Counted from the stretch's first letter, positions 40,835-52,258 are shown. The stretch: 64,000 nucleotides of DNA from Rhynchopus sp. YZ270_cl-10 (GCA_964035575.1 OZ037861.1:620001-684000); one strand, 5' to 3'. Made by a program: numbers and translations. The notes: generated by a model from the sequence alone, not told the origin.

Positions 40835-42010
40835 ATGGAGATATGGTTTGAATGCACAACATCTGGACAACGCTGTGCTGCAGAGGTGGGGGAGGGTTGC
40901 AGTGCTGCAGATCTGCAGGAGCGTGCTGTTGCGGTGTTGTACCCACAGAGCGTGGTGTCGGCCGAGGCAGTGGGGCTGTGTGTGGATGGTGCTGATGGTG
41001 AGGTGCTGGCACCGGAGGTTCTGATTGCCCACACCGCACTGTGCGCAGGCGGGACTGTCTATGTGAGCAGACGGAAGCAGGACAGCAGTGGTGTGTGGGT
41101 GCCGCAGCACTTTCCTGCGACAGGCTTCTTTGGAGGCGTGTGTTGCGACACACTCCTATTAGGTGGGGAACACACCGTCGCCATCAACCTCGTCACCACC
41201 GAGGTCACGCCCCTCCCTTCCATGGGCGGAGATTTGTGCGAAACGGTTCTCATGTCACATCACATCGTCTACTGTAGTGAACGCAGCAAGCTTGTGCACT
41301 TCAGACTGCGGGACAGCCATGCACAGGTTCTGGTACGTATAGGAGACACAGTTGAGAGACTTGTGGCCATGCGTGTAACCGAGACGGTGCTGATTGGGAC
41401 CAGTGAGCAGATCGTACAGTACTCCTGTGAGGGGGTGAAGATGCGTACCATTGATCACTCTGGGCACTCCTTTGTAGTGTCACCCTGCGAGACGCTGTTG
41501 TTGACCAACTACCCTTCCGTTGTGGTGTACCGTCTGGACACCCCTGAGCTGAGTGTGGTGCACCGTGTGGACACAGGGCTGTGCAGGTCCTCCTATTTGC
41601 GACCGTCGTTTTCGCCCGACGCAAGCCTCGCAGTGTTGAGCTATGGCGACAAGAACACCGTCCGCACCATTGACATCGTCTCCGGGCAGGCCCTCTGCAC
41701 ACTGTCAGGAGACATTATCCATGGTGCCTGTTTCAGTGCGTGCTCGCGATACCTCTTCACAGCCTCGACCACGAGTGTGCAGCAGTGGGACGCACGCAGT
41801 GGAGCCCCCATGGGACGCATCCACGACGTATCATCATTCGCCTTTAGTGTGCATGCCTCGACTGACGGGTGCAGGCTGCTTGTTGTGGAATCCCATGTCA
41901 TCTCGGTGCTCGACATTGCTGCCACCAACAAGCAGGTATCAGAGCAGGACGCCCTGCAACATGGTCCCCCAGCCGAGGAGTTGCGCTGCAGTAGGTGTGT
42001 GTGTTCGTGA
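40835..42010 (+). CDS. Array copy 11
   Basis: 391 residues, intact. Loops SERSKLVHF, RIGDTVERL and RIHDVSSFAF are shared with copy 1, 26 kb away, but the first two loops (QHFPATGFFGGVCCD, LLGGEHT) are unlike copy 1. Confidence 0.85.
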   Translation: MEIWFECTTSGQRCAAEVGEGCSAADLQERAVAVLYPQSVVSAEAVGLCVDGADGEVLAPEVLIAHTALCAGGTVYVSRRKQDSSGVWVPQHFPATGFFGGVCCDTLLLGGEHTVAINLVTTEVTPLPSMGGDLCETVLMSHHIVYCSERSKLVHFRLRDSHAQVLVRIGDTVERLVAMRVTETVLIGTSEQIVQYSCEGVKMRTIDHSGHSFVVSPCETLLLTNYPSVVVYRLDTPELSVVHRVDTGLCRSSYLRPSFSPDASLAVLSYGDKNTVRTIDIVSGQALCTLSGDIIHGACFSACSRYLFTASTTSVQQWDARSGAPMGRIHDVSSFAFSVHASTDGCRLLVVESHVISVLDIAATNKQVSEQDALQHGPPAEELRCSRCVCS

Positions 42011-42359
42011 AGGGGAGGGTGTGGTTCGTTGGGTCGTGCTTCTACGGCATGTGCCTGCGGGTGATTGAAGCTGTTTGTTGTTGAGCTGAGTGAGATGAGG
42101 AAGAAAGGAATATTGGAAATGCGTTCTGGCTGGTTCCTGTGCAGCGTTTTGTGAGGGAAAGGGTTATGTGTGATGTGTGAACATCAGTGTTTGGATAGTT
42201 CGTATGTGTTCTTGGATCACTGCAGATGGTGTGCAGCTAGGAGGTGCACATTCATCTTACAAAAGCAACCTTTGTTCCACTCACTGAAACATGCCCCATC
42301 CACTCAGCACACCGACACCCTGCTTCTCCCACCGCCCCCTCTCAGACAGTGACCACACA

Positions 42360-43553
42360 ATGGAGATATGGTTTGAATGCACAACATCTGGACAACGCTG
42401 TGCTGCAGAGGTGGGGGAGGGTTGCAGTGCTGCAGATCTGCAGGAGCGTGCTGTTGCGGTGTTGTACCCACAGAGCGTGGTGTCGGCCGAGGCAGTGGGG
42501 CTGTGTGTGGATGGTGCTGATGGTGAGGTGCTGGCACCGGAGGTTCTGATTGCCCACACCGCACTGTGTGCAGGCGGGACTGTCTATGTGAGCAGACGGA
42601 AGCAGGACAGCAGTGGTGTGTGGGTGCCGCACCGCTATACTGTGAGAGGCTACATGAGAGACATATGCGAGGATACACTCTTAGTGGGTGGCGAACACGC
42701 CGTCACCATCAACCTCGTCACCACCGAGGTCACACCTCTCCTTCCCGTCGGGGAACCTCCACGGAAGGCGGTTCTCATGCCACACCACATCGTCTACTGC
42801 AGTGCGCAGAGGGATGCTGTGCACTTTAGACCACGGGACAGCGGTGCAGAGGTTCTGGTACGTATGGGAGACACGGTTCTGAGCGTTGTGGCTATGCGTG
42901 TCACCGAGACGGTGCTGATTGGGACCAGTGAGCAGATCGTACAGTACTCCTGCGAGGGGGTGAAGATGCGTACCATTGATCACTGTGGGTGCTCCTTTGC
43001 AGTGTCACCCTGCGAGACCCTGTTGTTGAGCATATATACCCCAACCCTTGCAGTGCACCGTCTGAACACCCCTGAGCTGAGTAGGGTGCACCGTGTGGAC
43101 ACAGGGCCGCACTGGTCGTCCTTATCGTTTTCGCCTGACGCAAGCCTCGCAGTGGTGACCTATGTCGACAAGTACAACGCCCGCACCATTGACATCGTCT
43201 CCGGGCGGGAACTCTTCACACTACCAGAACACAGTACACATGGTGCCTGTTTCAGTGCGTGCTCGCGATACCTCTTCACAGCCTCAACCAGGAGTGTGCA
43301 GCAGTGGGACGCACGCAGTGGAGCCCCTATGGGACGCATGAAAGTTGGCTACGTGCAGTCTGTGTATGCCTCGACTGACGGGTGCAGCCTGGTGGTGGGA
43401 AGAGCACAACGCGTCTTGGTGCTCGACATTGCTGCCAGCAACATGCAGGTATCAGAGCAGGACGCCCTGCAACATGGTTCCCCCCGTCCCCTGCCCTTGA
43501 AAGCAACTGTTATGGCAACGGAGTCACGCTGCAGTGGGTGTGTGTGTTCGTGA
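42360..43553 (+). CDS. Array copy 12
   Basis: 397 residues, intact. Only 350 bases separate it from copy 11; most of the spacer, including the hairpin, is missing. The second half matches copies 5 and 9. It is followed by a long second C-terminal module. Confidence 0.85.
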   Translation: MEIWFECTTSGQRCAAEVGEGCSAADLQERAVAVLYPQSVVSAEAVGLCVDGADGEVLAPEVLIAHTALCAGGTVYVSRRKQDSSGVWVPHRYTVRGYMRDICEDTLLVGGEHAVTINLVTTEVTPLLPVGEPPRKAVLMPHHIVYCSAQRDAVHFRPRDSGAEVLVRMGDTVLSVVAMRVTETVLIGTSEQIVQYSCEGVKMRTIDHCGCSFAVSPCETLLLSIYTPTLAVHRLNTPELSRVHRVDTGPHWSSLSFSPDASLAVVTYVDKYNARTIDIVSGRELFTLPEHSTHGACFSACSRYLFTASTRSVQQWDARSGAPMGRMKVGYVQSVYASTDGCSLVVGRAQRVLVLDIAASNMQVSEQDALQHGSPRPLPLKATVMATESRCSGCVCS

Positions 43554-44012
43554 AGGGGAGGGTGTGGCGACATTGCTGGAGGCAGGCTATTTCATGCAGG
43601 TGGCTAAGGAGCACTGCAGGATGCACGTCTCTTTCAGAGTGGACACGTGCAGCTCGGCAGGTGGGTCGACTTTTTGGAGACATGCTTGTGAACAGACGTG
43701 GTGCGATTGTGTTGCTGTCCCTGACGTGTCCTGCCGCAGAGCAGCAGGGGTGGTTCGTTGTGTCGTGCTTCTACGGCATGTGCCTGCGGGTGATTGAAGC
43801 TGTTTGTTGTTGAGCTGAGTGAGATCAGGAAGAAAGGAATGTGTGGAAATGCGTTCTGGCTAGTTCCTGTGCAGGGTTTTGTGAGGGAAAGGGTTATGTG
43901 TGATGTGTGAACATCAGTGTTTGGATAGTTCCTGCACAGGGCATTTGCCCATGATGAGGCTGTGAGGTGTTATTTGAAAGTGTCTCGTCTGTTGTGGTTG
44001 GGGGTCTTTGTG

Positions 44013-44444
44013 TGGGAACGCAACGAACCCCGGGCCCTGGTATCACATATGATACTGTCTTTCCATGGATACACATGGAAAGGATTTCCATGCTATTCAC
44101 AGAACTCGATAGGCGATTGAGCTTATCTAACAACAACCAAAACAAAAGAAAGTACAAAGAAGAGAATAAAAAATGCAGGAAAAATAGAAGAGAAAAACAA
44201 AGAGATTTTGACAAAAAAAGGGACAATAGAATTTACACCCTAGTGGTCTCTTCCCCCTTTCTGTATCAACAATATCCTAATCACCTTTCTTGCACTCCAC
44301 TGCAAACCTGTCACTTACAACAACCCACCTCAATACCCAAAAATAAAAAAACCCACCACCTCACAGTCAAAAGAGTGTAGGGGGTTTCACCCCCTCACTC
44401 CTTTCTCACTCCTTTTGCATCTTTTTTTTATATCTTTTTACATA
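44013..44444. other. Spacer between the array and GPN1
   Basis: Array homology ends abruptly at 44012. A stretch of about 100 bases (44126-44228, TCTAACAACAACC...GGGACAATA) is repeated at 51467-51555. The rest is C- and A-rich leader DNA. Confidence 0.55.
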
Positions 44445-46006
44445 ATGTCAGAAGCTCCAGTAAAGGATCGTACAGAGGTGAAGGGAGAAGCACCGCTTCC
44501 TGAGGCCTCTGGTGGGGCACAGCCGGATCACGTTTTATCAAAGAAAGGGAAGAAACTGCCGACCGTTGTTCTTGTTGTCGGGATGGCGGGGTCTGGAAAG
44601 ACGCGGTTTATGCACAGAATGAATATTCAAATGCACGAAACGCAAACACCAAGCTTTTTTGTCAATTTAGATCCGGCAGTTCTTGACGTACCGTACGGGG
44701 TCAACATCGACATCCGCGATACCGTATCGCATAAGGAGGTTATGAAGCAGTACAACCTCGGACCTAACGGCGCTATTATCACTTCCCTTAACCTCTTTGC
44801 TACCCGATTCGATCAGGTCCTTGGGTACATCGAACAGCGCCAGGAGGAGCTGGAATACGTCTTCATCGACACCCCTGGGCAGATTGAGGTTTTTACTTGG
44901 TCTGCTAGCGGACAGATTATTATGGAGACATTGGCAAGCACGTTTCCGACTGTGGTGTGTTATGTGATGGATGCAGCTCGGTCTGCAGCGCCTTCAACGT
45001 TTATGAGCAATATGATGTACTCCTGCGGGATATTGTACAGAACGCAGCTGCCGCTGTTGGTGTGCATGAACAAAATCGATATCGCAGACCACAGAGAGGC
45101 GCTCCGGTGGATGCAGGACATCGACGCCTTCCGCGACGCTCTTTCCGAAGAAGGCTCGTATTCCTCACAGCTCACCAAATCCATGGCCTTGGTTATGGGG
45201 GAATTTTATGAAAACCTTCGTTCCTGCGGGATGTCCGCGGTCACCGGAGAAGGAGTAGACGCTATGCTGCAAAAGGTGAACGAGGCGCGGCAAGACTACA
45301 CCGAGCTGTTCCTCCCGGAGCTGCAAAAAAAAGTTGATAAAAAAAATGAGATGGAGAAGAAACGGCAGCAGGAGGACATGGCTCAGCTTGCGACGGATCT
45401 GGATAAGACGGATGGGTTTAAGGTCGTTGCGACGGTAGGTGATAAATGGGATGGGCCAGAACTGCGTGGGGAGGCGGAACACATTGAGCAGTCGGATGGA
45501 AAGCTCTTCAAGGGCGAAGAGGCGGAGCCGGAGGACGACGATGAGAAAGGCTACATTGACGAGTTTGAGGTGCTCAACCCGAGCAAGGCTGGGCTAGAAG
45601 ATGACCCGCAGGACGACGGTGCACCGCCACAGCACCTTATGTGGAAGGAAGACGCCGACGCAGAGGAGGCAGAGGTATGGTGCAGTGGGTGGTGGCGGTG
45701 GTGGTGGTGGTGGGTTATTTCATTGCCTGTGATGTTCACCGCCAAGGACACGAGGCTCTTTTTGTGTTCGCTACGCAGGAGGTGCACAGTATTGCCAGGA
45801 CAAGGAGCACCCGCCATCTTTTCAAATTTTTCTGTTAAGAGGTGTCGAGAGGCACAGAGTTTTTCTTTTTTTTGTTCACTTTTCATGTGGAAAATACTTA
45901 ACACACGACACAACAAAATAAACAGACACAACGGGTGTTCAACGAGATGCTAGCAGACAAGGCACGCATGATCAAGGAGGGTATCGTGCAAGAGGGACAG
46001 TCATGA
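44445..46006 (+). CDS. GPN1: GPN-loop GTPase 1 (GPN1/NPA3/XAB1)
   Basis: This is a cytosolic GTPase needed for assembly and nuclear import of RNA polymerase II. Exons are 44445-45674 and 45926-46006, joined in phase 0 by a GTATGG...CAG intron. The P-loop is GMAGSGKT. The diagnostic GPN sits in [18 protein letters not shown]. Switch/G3 is [15 protein letters not shown] and G4 is NKIDIAD. After the G domain come a coiled region ([12 protein letters not shown]) and an acidic segment. The short last exon ends GIVQEGQS. All G motifs are intact, and length (about 436 residues) and domain order are as usual for GPN1 rather than GPN2/3. Confidence 0.93.
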
Positions 46007-46909
46007 AGAAGAGCAGAGCGCTGTGCATTCTAGCTATGTTGTGCGATGTTTTTTATGTGGACGCGAGAGAGGGGGAGGGGGGTGCAATATAGCATATTGA
46101 CGCAAAATTCTACGCAAAATTCTCGTAGAAAAAGACACACAAACAAAAAGCAAAGCAAAAAACAAAAAATCAATCTGTGTCCGTACCTTACAAAAGGCTT
46201 TGGCCGAAAATTGAGATACAGATTTTTATAGGTGCAAAAACGATTGTTTGATATCATCCCCCGAAAATTTTGTAAAATTTTGGCGCAAAAATGGGGTTTT
46301 GTACGTTTATACGGGTTTGTCAATAAAAAAAAACCCCTTGATCTTTCCCCTAGCGAAGCGAATGCTGCCTGAGTTAAAAAGAACAGTGGAGATTGCACAA
46401 CTGTGGCAACACAACCGAGGCAACCACGCTACTCCAACAGTTTATCAAAAAAAACCTCCTTTTTGTGTCTCGCATCGTATCTATCTCACTGGGTGTTTAC
46501 CAAGATTTTCAAAAAAAAAAAAAACACAAAACCAAAAAATGAAGGGAAAAAGAAACAAAATAATACAAAGCCCCCACAAACCAAAGCCCTGCTGACGCTG
46601 CAGCGACAACCCTAGCCCAACAGAATTATCAAAAAAAAGTGGGGTGCCTTTTTTTCAGGATTCTTTTTTTTTTTTTTGATAAATTGACGACGTGCCCTTT
46701 GTAGTCACCTCGCTTTTTTCTTTGAGCAAAAAAAACCTCAGAAGACACCTGAAACTTCTCATCCCAAACCTTCTCTTCTCCCTCCCTCCCTCAGCCAAAC
46801 CAGCACACTACAGAAGGGGTAAAAAAAAAAATCCTCCCCTCAGTGGGAGGGGGGTTTTTTTTTTTAGCAGACCTCACCTGCAGACGTCACTACCGTTTAA
46901 ATACACAAC
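46007..46909. other. Spacer after GPN1
   Basis: No gene seen. AT-rich, with one copy of the 65-bp repeat and several A- and T-runs. A C-run/G-run inverted pair near 46835-46855 lies just before the next gene. Confidence 0.55.
46383..46454 (+). repeat. 65-bp dispersed repeat, copy after GPN1
   Basis: The core is nearly identical to the copy at 4378-4450. It lies 377 bases past the GPN1 stop. Confidence 0.7.
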
Positions 46910-49900
46910 ATGGCAGACTCAGGGTATGAGGCGCAGTTTAACAGCTTCGTTGCGTCGTCTCCGAGGTATGGGGAGCGGATGCTGCCGAGGGGGGGGAAGG
47001 GGATGCCGCAGCAGCAGCATCACCACCACCATCACCACCACCATCACCACCATCCCAACGGAGCGCAAACCCGCTCCCATACTGAGTTCTCGCCCAGCCC
47101 CGTACCTCGCAGTGCGCATCCAAGCCAGGTCAGTCATCACCATCACCACCCCACGACACAACACCCGGACAGATATGACCAGCACTACGCAGACCTAAAA
47201 AAGATGCACAAACAGAAACGCACCCAACACCCTTCCCCGGGGAAGCCCCGCCAGCCGTCCCCGTCTTTGCATGCACTTCACCGGAGCCATAGCGCTTCTC
47301 GGATGCCTTCCCCTCAGAGATACCCACGCAATGGACCACCACGCCCTCCACCAGGTCGCATCGTGAACACCGGGGGCTACCCTGCAATGCAACCCCCAAT
47401 GCCTTCTCCGGGGAGAGAATACTCTGCGTCCTCCGCATATCGGTCGCAGTCTCATATACCACCCCCTCAACCGCTTCACGGGGCGCGCTACCCATCCCCT
47501 GGAAGAGACGTCTCTTCCTCCACAGAATATCGAACGCATATGGTTCCCCCTCCTCCCCCCCCCGCTCCGAGATCAGAGCGGTATCCATCTCCAGGGCAGG
47601 GGGAATATAGGAGTAAAATAGGAAGTAGGTACCCTTCGAGAGACCGGGAGGTTTCCAAGGTCATTTCTCCGCAGAAGCTGAGTAGGGAAGGGTCGGCCTC
47701 GGTTCGAACCGCTTCGGCGTCTCGCGGAATGTCTCCTGGGGTTGATTGGATGAAAAGGAATGCGGGGGTGAGGAGTGGGAGTGTCCACCCGGATTGGCCT
47801 GAAACGGTAGGGCGGAAGGGAGGGGGAGGGGGGTATAGTGTTCGGCCGCAGACACAACGTTCTTCGGGAATGACGTCTCCAAGACAACAGAGATCTCCTT
47901 CGCAACCTTTTTCTCAAAGTACGCATGCACCATTAAGTAGAGAAGCACTCTATGGAAATCGATCGAATCCTCGACCAAGAGTGGAAAGGAGAGATTCGCC
48001 AAATGAGAGGGAGGGGGAGAGGAGGGGGGGAACCATCGCAAGAACGGAGGTTCCAAAGCTTCAGGTGGTTGGCGGAGGTGCGGTGGATATTACCGAATTG
48101 ATTCGGCAGCGAACACAATTGGACCAATTGATCACAAAGTATGAAACCATGGAGACCCCAGGGGTGACCGAAGGGGAGGCGCAGAAGGAGCGCTGGAGGG
48201 CTCAGAGGGAGATGGAGATCGAGAGGATGCGGAGGGAGAACCAGGAGCGTGGGGAGCTCATGGACATGGAACGGAGGAGACTTGCCGACATGGAGGCGCA
48301 GCTGATGGATCAGAGAACCCGGCACAACACCTGGGAGCTAGAGGTGAAGAAGCACCGTCTCCTGGTCGAGGAGAAGAGCAGCGCAATGGCGTCGGATTTC
48401 CGCTTCGAACGGAAGCGTGCCTTCGAGCGTGAGGCGGACTATCTGAATATGGGGCTAGAGGTGGACGCGCAGCTGGAGCAGCGGAGGAGGGAGCTGGAAG
48501 ATGAGTCGCGTGGGGTGGGGAGGGATGTGAACCACACAAAGAGGAAGGCGTCGAATCTGCTCGAGGATGAGCTGCGGGCGCATAGTCTTGATGTATGTTT
48601 TGCTTTTTTTTTTTTTTTTTTTGCAAAAAATTTCAATATTTTCACCCCCCCTCAGGTGCAACGAGCCGAACGTGTACGCGAACAGCAGCAACGAGACCTG
48701 CTTGCGTGGCAGAGGGAAGAATCGCGCGATGTGGTATGTGCTTGGGAGGGGGTCTTCTCGCTATGCAAAAAAGGGTGTTGTACGATATTTTGTTTTTTTG
48801 TGTTAAAATTACAAAGTTCTTGGCAGGTAATAGAAACCAACGACTGACGGGTGCCTCCCCCCCCGCTTTTTTCCCTGTAAATTGCCACGAGAGGGGGCTT
48901 TGTATTTCAAGTCAAAAAAAATAATTGTTTTTGGGCGTATCTTTGGTATAGAACGTTGTGATTTCTCTTCTTTTATTTGAAAGTAAACGAAACTTTTCAC
49001 AACAGAACGACAAGGTGACCGCCCAGCGACGCACACAGATGCTGCTGGAGATGCAGGCAAAGCACTACAAGGCGATTGTGCACATCGGCACCAAGAAGGA
49101 CGAGGCTGTCCTGCGCGCCAACGAAGACACACAACGCTCCCGCATCATGGACGGTGAGGATAGCCTCAGGCACGGCGGGGTATGTGTCCGTTCATTTCTG
49201 TCCTCTCTCCCCGGTGTTTCGATCCACCCCGCGCGGCGAACCATACGTCCCTTCGCATTTCTACAAACGGTGAGGCATTGCCAACGTGCACTCCTTTCAA
49301 CTCCCCTTTCTGTGGTTTCTATTTTATTCCCTCATCCACTATCCACACATTATAACAATCTTTTTTGATGAACCCTTCTCTAGGGCTTCTATGGTTGCAT
49401 TCCTAACCCCAAACAAAGCATACAACCCCCTCCAAACCCTCCCCTCCCAACAGGGAATTTCCACCGAACGCCTCTCCGTCTGCGAAAGCGAAGAGCACAA
49501 CACCCGCATCGCCCTCGGCCTCGCTGAGTCGCAACACACCGAGACCCTCCACTGCGTCCACGACTGGCTCCGCGGGGCTTGCTCCATCGTGTATGATGAG
49601 ATGTCTGTCGATCTGCGCACAGCATTCATCCGCGGACGCGCTGAAGCATCCGAGAAGGAACGCACACGAACAGAAGGCGAAATGCTGCGCGTCCACGAGG
49701 CTGCTGCGGAAGAAGCAAAGCGACAAGCCGCGGCAGCAAAGGCAGCCGAGGCACAACAACAAGAAAAGCAAGCTGAGGAGGAAAGACAACGCGCGGAGGA
49801 GCTCCGTCGTGAAAAGGAGGCTCAGGCAGCAGCAGCAGCAGCCGCGGCTACAGCTGCTGCAGAAAAGGAGCAAGCTGCTGCCGCACAAAAGGAAGCAGAA

Positions 49901-50803
49901 GCAGAAGCTGCAGCAGCGAAGGCGAAGAAAGAGGAAGAGGACGCCGCCGCAGCAAAAGCAACGCCCGCAGCAGAGACAAAGGAGGCAACACCAGCACCAA
50001 CTCCTCCACCTCCTCCTCCTCCACAAAAAGAGGCGGAAAAAGTGGCAAAAAAAGACGAAAAAGTGGAGGAAAAACAGCCGGACTCACCAAAGGCGGAAAA
50101 AAAGGAAAAAATCGACAAACCCGACAAAACCGACAAAAAGGGGAAGAAAACATCAAAAGAAGGCAAAGAGGAGAAGACCGCAAAACCAGAGAAATCCGAC
50201 TCAGACGCCACCCCCGCTGGGAGACTGGAGCTGCGTATCCGGGACGACTGCGTGGAGTTCTGGGACCCCGAGAAAGGCAACGTATACTACAAAAAGAAGG
50301 CAGGACCGGTTACGCAAAACATTGAGGAAACGATTTTCCTCGATTCCGCCGCCATCAAGGAAGCAAAGAAGGAACTCCTCAAGAAAAAACTGTGGGTAGA
50401 AGTCACCAAGAACGACAAAACGTATTATTACGAAAAGGGCAACAAAACGAACACCTCCGTAGATATGAAGAAAGCGGTTGAACAGGAGGCTCGCGATGTG
50501 GTCACAGCTATGGCTAAAGGGCTGAGAGAGGAAGAATGGGTACAAAAGGTCAAAAACGACAACGTGGTCCTCGACAACAAACGAACCAAGGCGCGCATCT
50601 ACCCAAAGAAGCTCTACGAGACAATCAAAGCAGAGTTGCACAAAGCAAAAGAGGCAGAAATCCTTAAAGGAAAAGAAGGCAGGGATAAAGATAAAGAAAA
50701 GGATAAGGATAAAGAGAAGGAGGGAAAACCCGCAGCACCCACAGCCCCACCGAAGAAGAAGCCTGCAGGCGTGCCTGATAAGGATTTGCAGAAAAAGGTA
50801 TAG
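46910..50803 (+). CDS. Large His/Pro-rich coiled-coil protein with WW-like segments
   Basis: Inferred exons are 46910-48592, 48656-48733, 49006-49179 and 49454-50803, all phase 0 with GTATGT donors, giving about 1094 residues. The N-terminus has a 12-His run, and the first 370 residues are low-complexity Ser/Pro/Arg. Residues about 390-640 are a continuous coiled coil rich in Glu/Arg/Met, continued through the small exons. The last exon has an Ala/Glu/Lys coiled coil, a Pro-run and a Lys-rich linker. Two segments that look like degenerate WW domains follow (FWDPEKGNVYYKK and WVEVTKNDKTYYYEKG). The end is Lys-rich. No family is recognised; a cytoskeletal or flagellar role is a guess. The gene could alternatively be two genes split near 49180-49454. 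Confidence 0.65.
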
Positions 50804-50810
50804 AGCTTTT

Positions 50811-51808
50811 TTTCGGGGCCTCCGGTCCATTGGCGCACCCGGACTTATTGGCTACGACCGTCGCCCAGTTTTTACGTACCCGCGCTACACTATGCACATG
50901 CTCGAACACGTCATCGTACGTGCCAACATTACGAACTCCGGCTGGGGAAATGACATCACCCCTGACAACAAACTTGTAGAAGCCAGCGTAGCTGATGCTG
51001 TGCGATAACGAATATGATAAGGTGACTAAGCACGAGAGGCTTAGGATCATCTTATAAACTTTTCTTTTTTTCCCCCCCCTAACTTTTCTGTTCTTTTCCC
51101 CCAGTGGAAAATTCATAGGGGAAGAGGGGGTGGGCAGAATTCTTTGGATTATGCACTCAGGTTGCTTGCTCTGGGCATCACCGTGCTTTCGAATGAGACG
51201 CAGGAAGCGGTCTTCGTTCACCTGAAGGGACAAGACGTCTCCTTGATGTTGGAGGGGGGGACGAGTGATGCGGCGGAACTTCGTCAGTTTTTTCTGTGTC
51301 TGACGGCACAAACGCGTTTTGTCTGGATAACGAGGAGTACAAGGAGTCAGTGACAGGAGAACGCATTCTCCAGTCCATCCTTAAGTACATTGAGCTCTTG
51401 CGGAGGTTTTATATAAATAGTCAAGTGCCTGCTTTTCCCAGAGCCGTTTTATAAGAGGAAACCGAATCTAACAACAACCAAAGCAAACTAAGAAATGCAG
51501 GAAAAATAGACAAAAGAAGAAAACAAAGAGATTTTGACAAAAAAAAGGGACAATAAAACCACTGTCAACATAATTCCACCACAACAACAGATTGACGCTG
51601 TCCTAAAGGCCGCTGTATGGAAGCTCAACCCAAACTCCAAAGAGGGGGCAAGAACGTACTACAGGAAAAACCCATCCGAGCAGAAGAAGGTATGACATTA
51701 GTGACCCCAGCATTTTTACCTCACTTATAAATTTGCGTAATTTTTTTTTTTCCCCAACAGGAAGCCGACTTCTTCCAGTGCATCGCAGATGGGAAGATCA
51801 CACCGTAG
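50811..51808 (+). CDS. Unrecognised spliced gene, possibly degenerate
   Basis: A coding-like stretch begins by 50811 (GAPGLIGYDRRPVFTYPR) with no clear start; the first ATG is at 50892. Plausible exons are to 50987, 51105-51424, 51591-51689 and 51761-51808. Joins are phase 0, and the last intron (GTATGA...CAG) is convincing. The exon at 51105 changes frame at a T-run near 51288-51293, so one base may be missing. The last two exons read KAAVWKLNPNSKEGARTYYR and EADFFQCIADGKITP. No family recognised. Its first intron contains a dispersed hairpin. Confidence 0.4.
50907..51066 (+). repeat. 160-bp segment repeated at 58460-58618
   Basis: The two copies are about 93-95 percent alike by eye over coding-like sequence (HVIVRA.ITNSGWGND), the adjoining intron and the hairpin (51018-51054 here). 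A shorter piece recurs at 2965-3033. Because intron sequence is included, copying was at DNA level or the segment is itself a mobile repeat with a fixed 3' end (CTTATAAACTTTT). Confidence 0.7.
51467..51555 (+). repeat. A-rich dispersed repeat, second copy
   Basis: It matches 44126-44228: CTAACAACAACCAAA, then ATGCAGGAAAAATAG, then AAAGAGATTTTGACAAAAAA and GGGACAATA. It lies in an intron of the gene at 50811-51808. Confidence 0.6.
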
Positions 51809-52214
51809 ATAAGCACCTATCAAATCAGCACCACGTGTTGAGGTGACCTAAGTACACGAGAACCATTATAATCATGTTCTTAACTTTTTCTGGTCATGTA
51901 CCAAAGGTACACTGTCATGAGAGGGCTTTGTATTTCAAAGCCAACTTTTTTCTTTTGTTGTGTGAGCTTTTTGATAACCGTGTGTGTACGGTTGTGTTCA
52001 ATAGGGGTGTGGTTCACTTTCAACTGGAGTGGATGAGTTGGTGGAGAACTCATGCCTGCGTCCGCCGATGAACGGTGATGTGTTTGCACGTTTCAACGTT
52101 TCAAAATGTAACCAGATTGGATGTAGGACTGCATGGTTGGGGGGTCCACCCTGTGCACCGGTTATTATACCAATATTTGTACCAAAAGGTCGCTGCAGGA
52201 ACCTGTTTCAATAA

Positions 52215-52258
52215 AAGAGATGACGAAGAGCACAGCTGTGAGGATTGGGTTCATCTTA
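52215..52258 (+). repeat. Dispersed hairpin, longer variant
   Basis: The outer arms AAGAGATGA and TCATCTT pair imperfectly. The inner part has CACAGCTGTG in place of the usual stem. It lies 407 bases past the stop at 51808 and directly after AATAAA. Confidence 0.5.

Larger units (their letters stand above)
14332..44012 (+). repeat. Tandem array of 12 beta-propeller genes with repeated spacers
   Basis: Twelve direct-repeat units each hold one gene plus a conserved spacer. Starts are at 14586, 17645, 19864, 22309, 24538, 27075, 29285, 31845, 34125, 36715, 40835 and 42360. Typical spacing is 2.2-2.6 kb; it is 3.1 and 4.1 kb where transposons sit in the spacer and 1.5 kb before the last copy. 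A full spacer contains a relic of a second C-terminal module, a GT-rich tract, a TCGAGATCTCGA palindrome, the dispersed hairpin and then a leader with a second hairpin about 120 bases before the ATG. Spacers 4, 6 and 11 are truncated. Spacer 4 also has an internal repeat of about 110 bp (23928-24040 repeated at 24133-24240). Confidence 0.93.

Noticed and set aside
14332-44012. CRISPR-like or prokaryotic array
   Set aside because: Repeat units are 2.2-2.6 kb gene duplications in intron-bearing eukaryotic DNA; there are no short spacer-repeat units.
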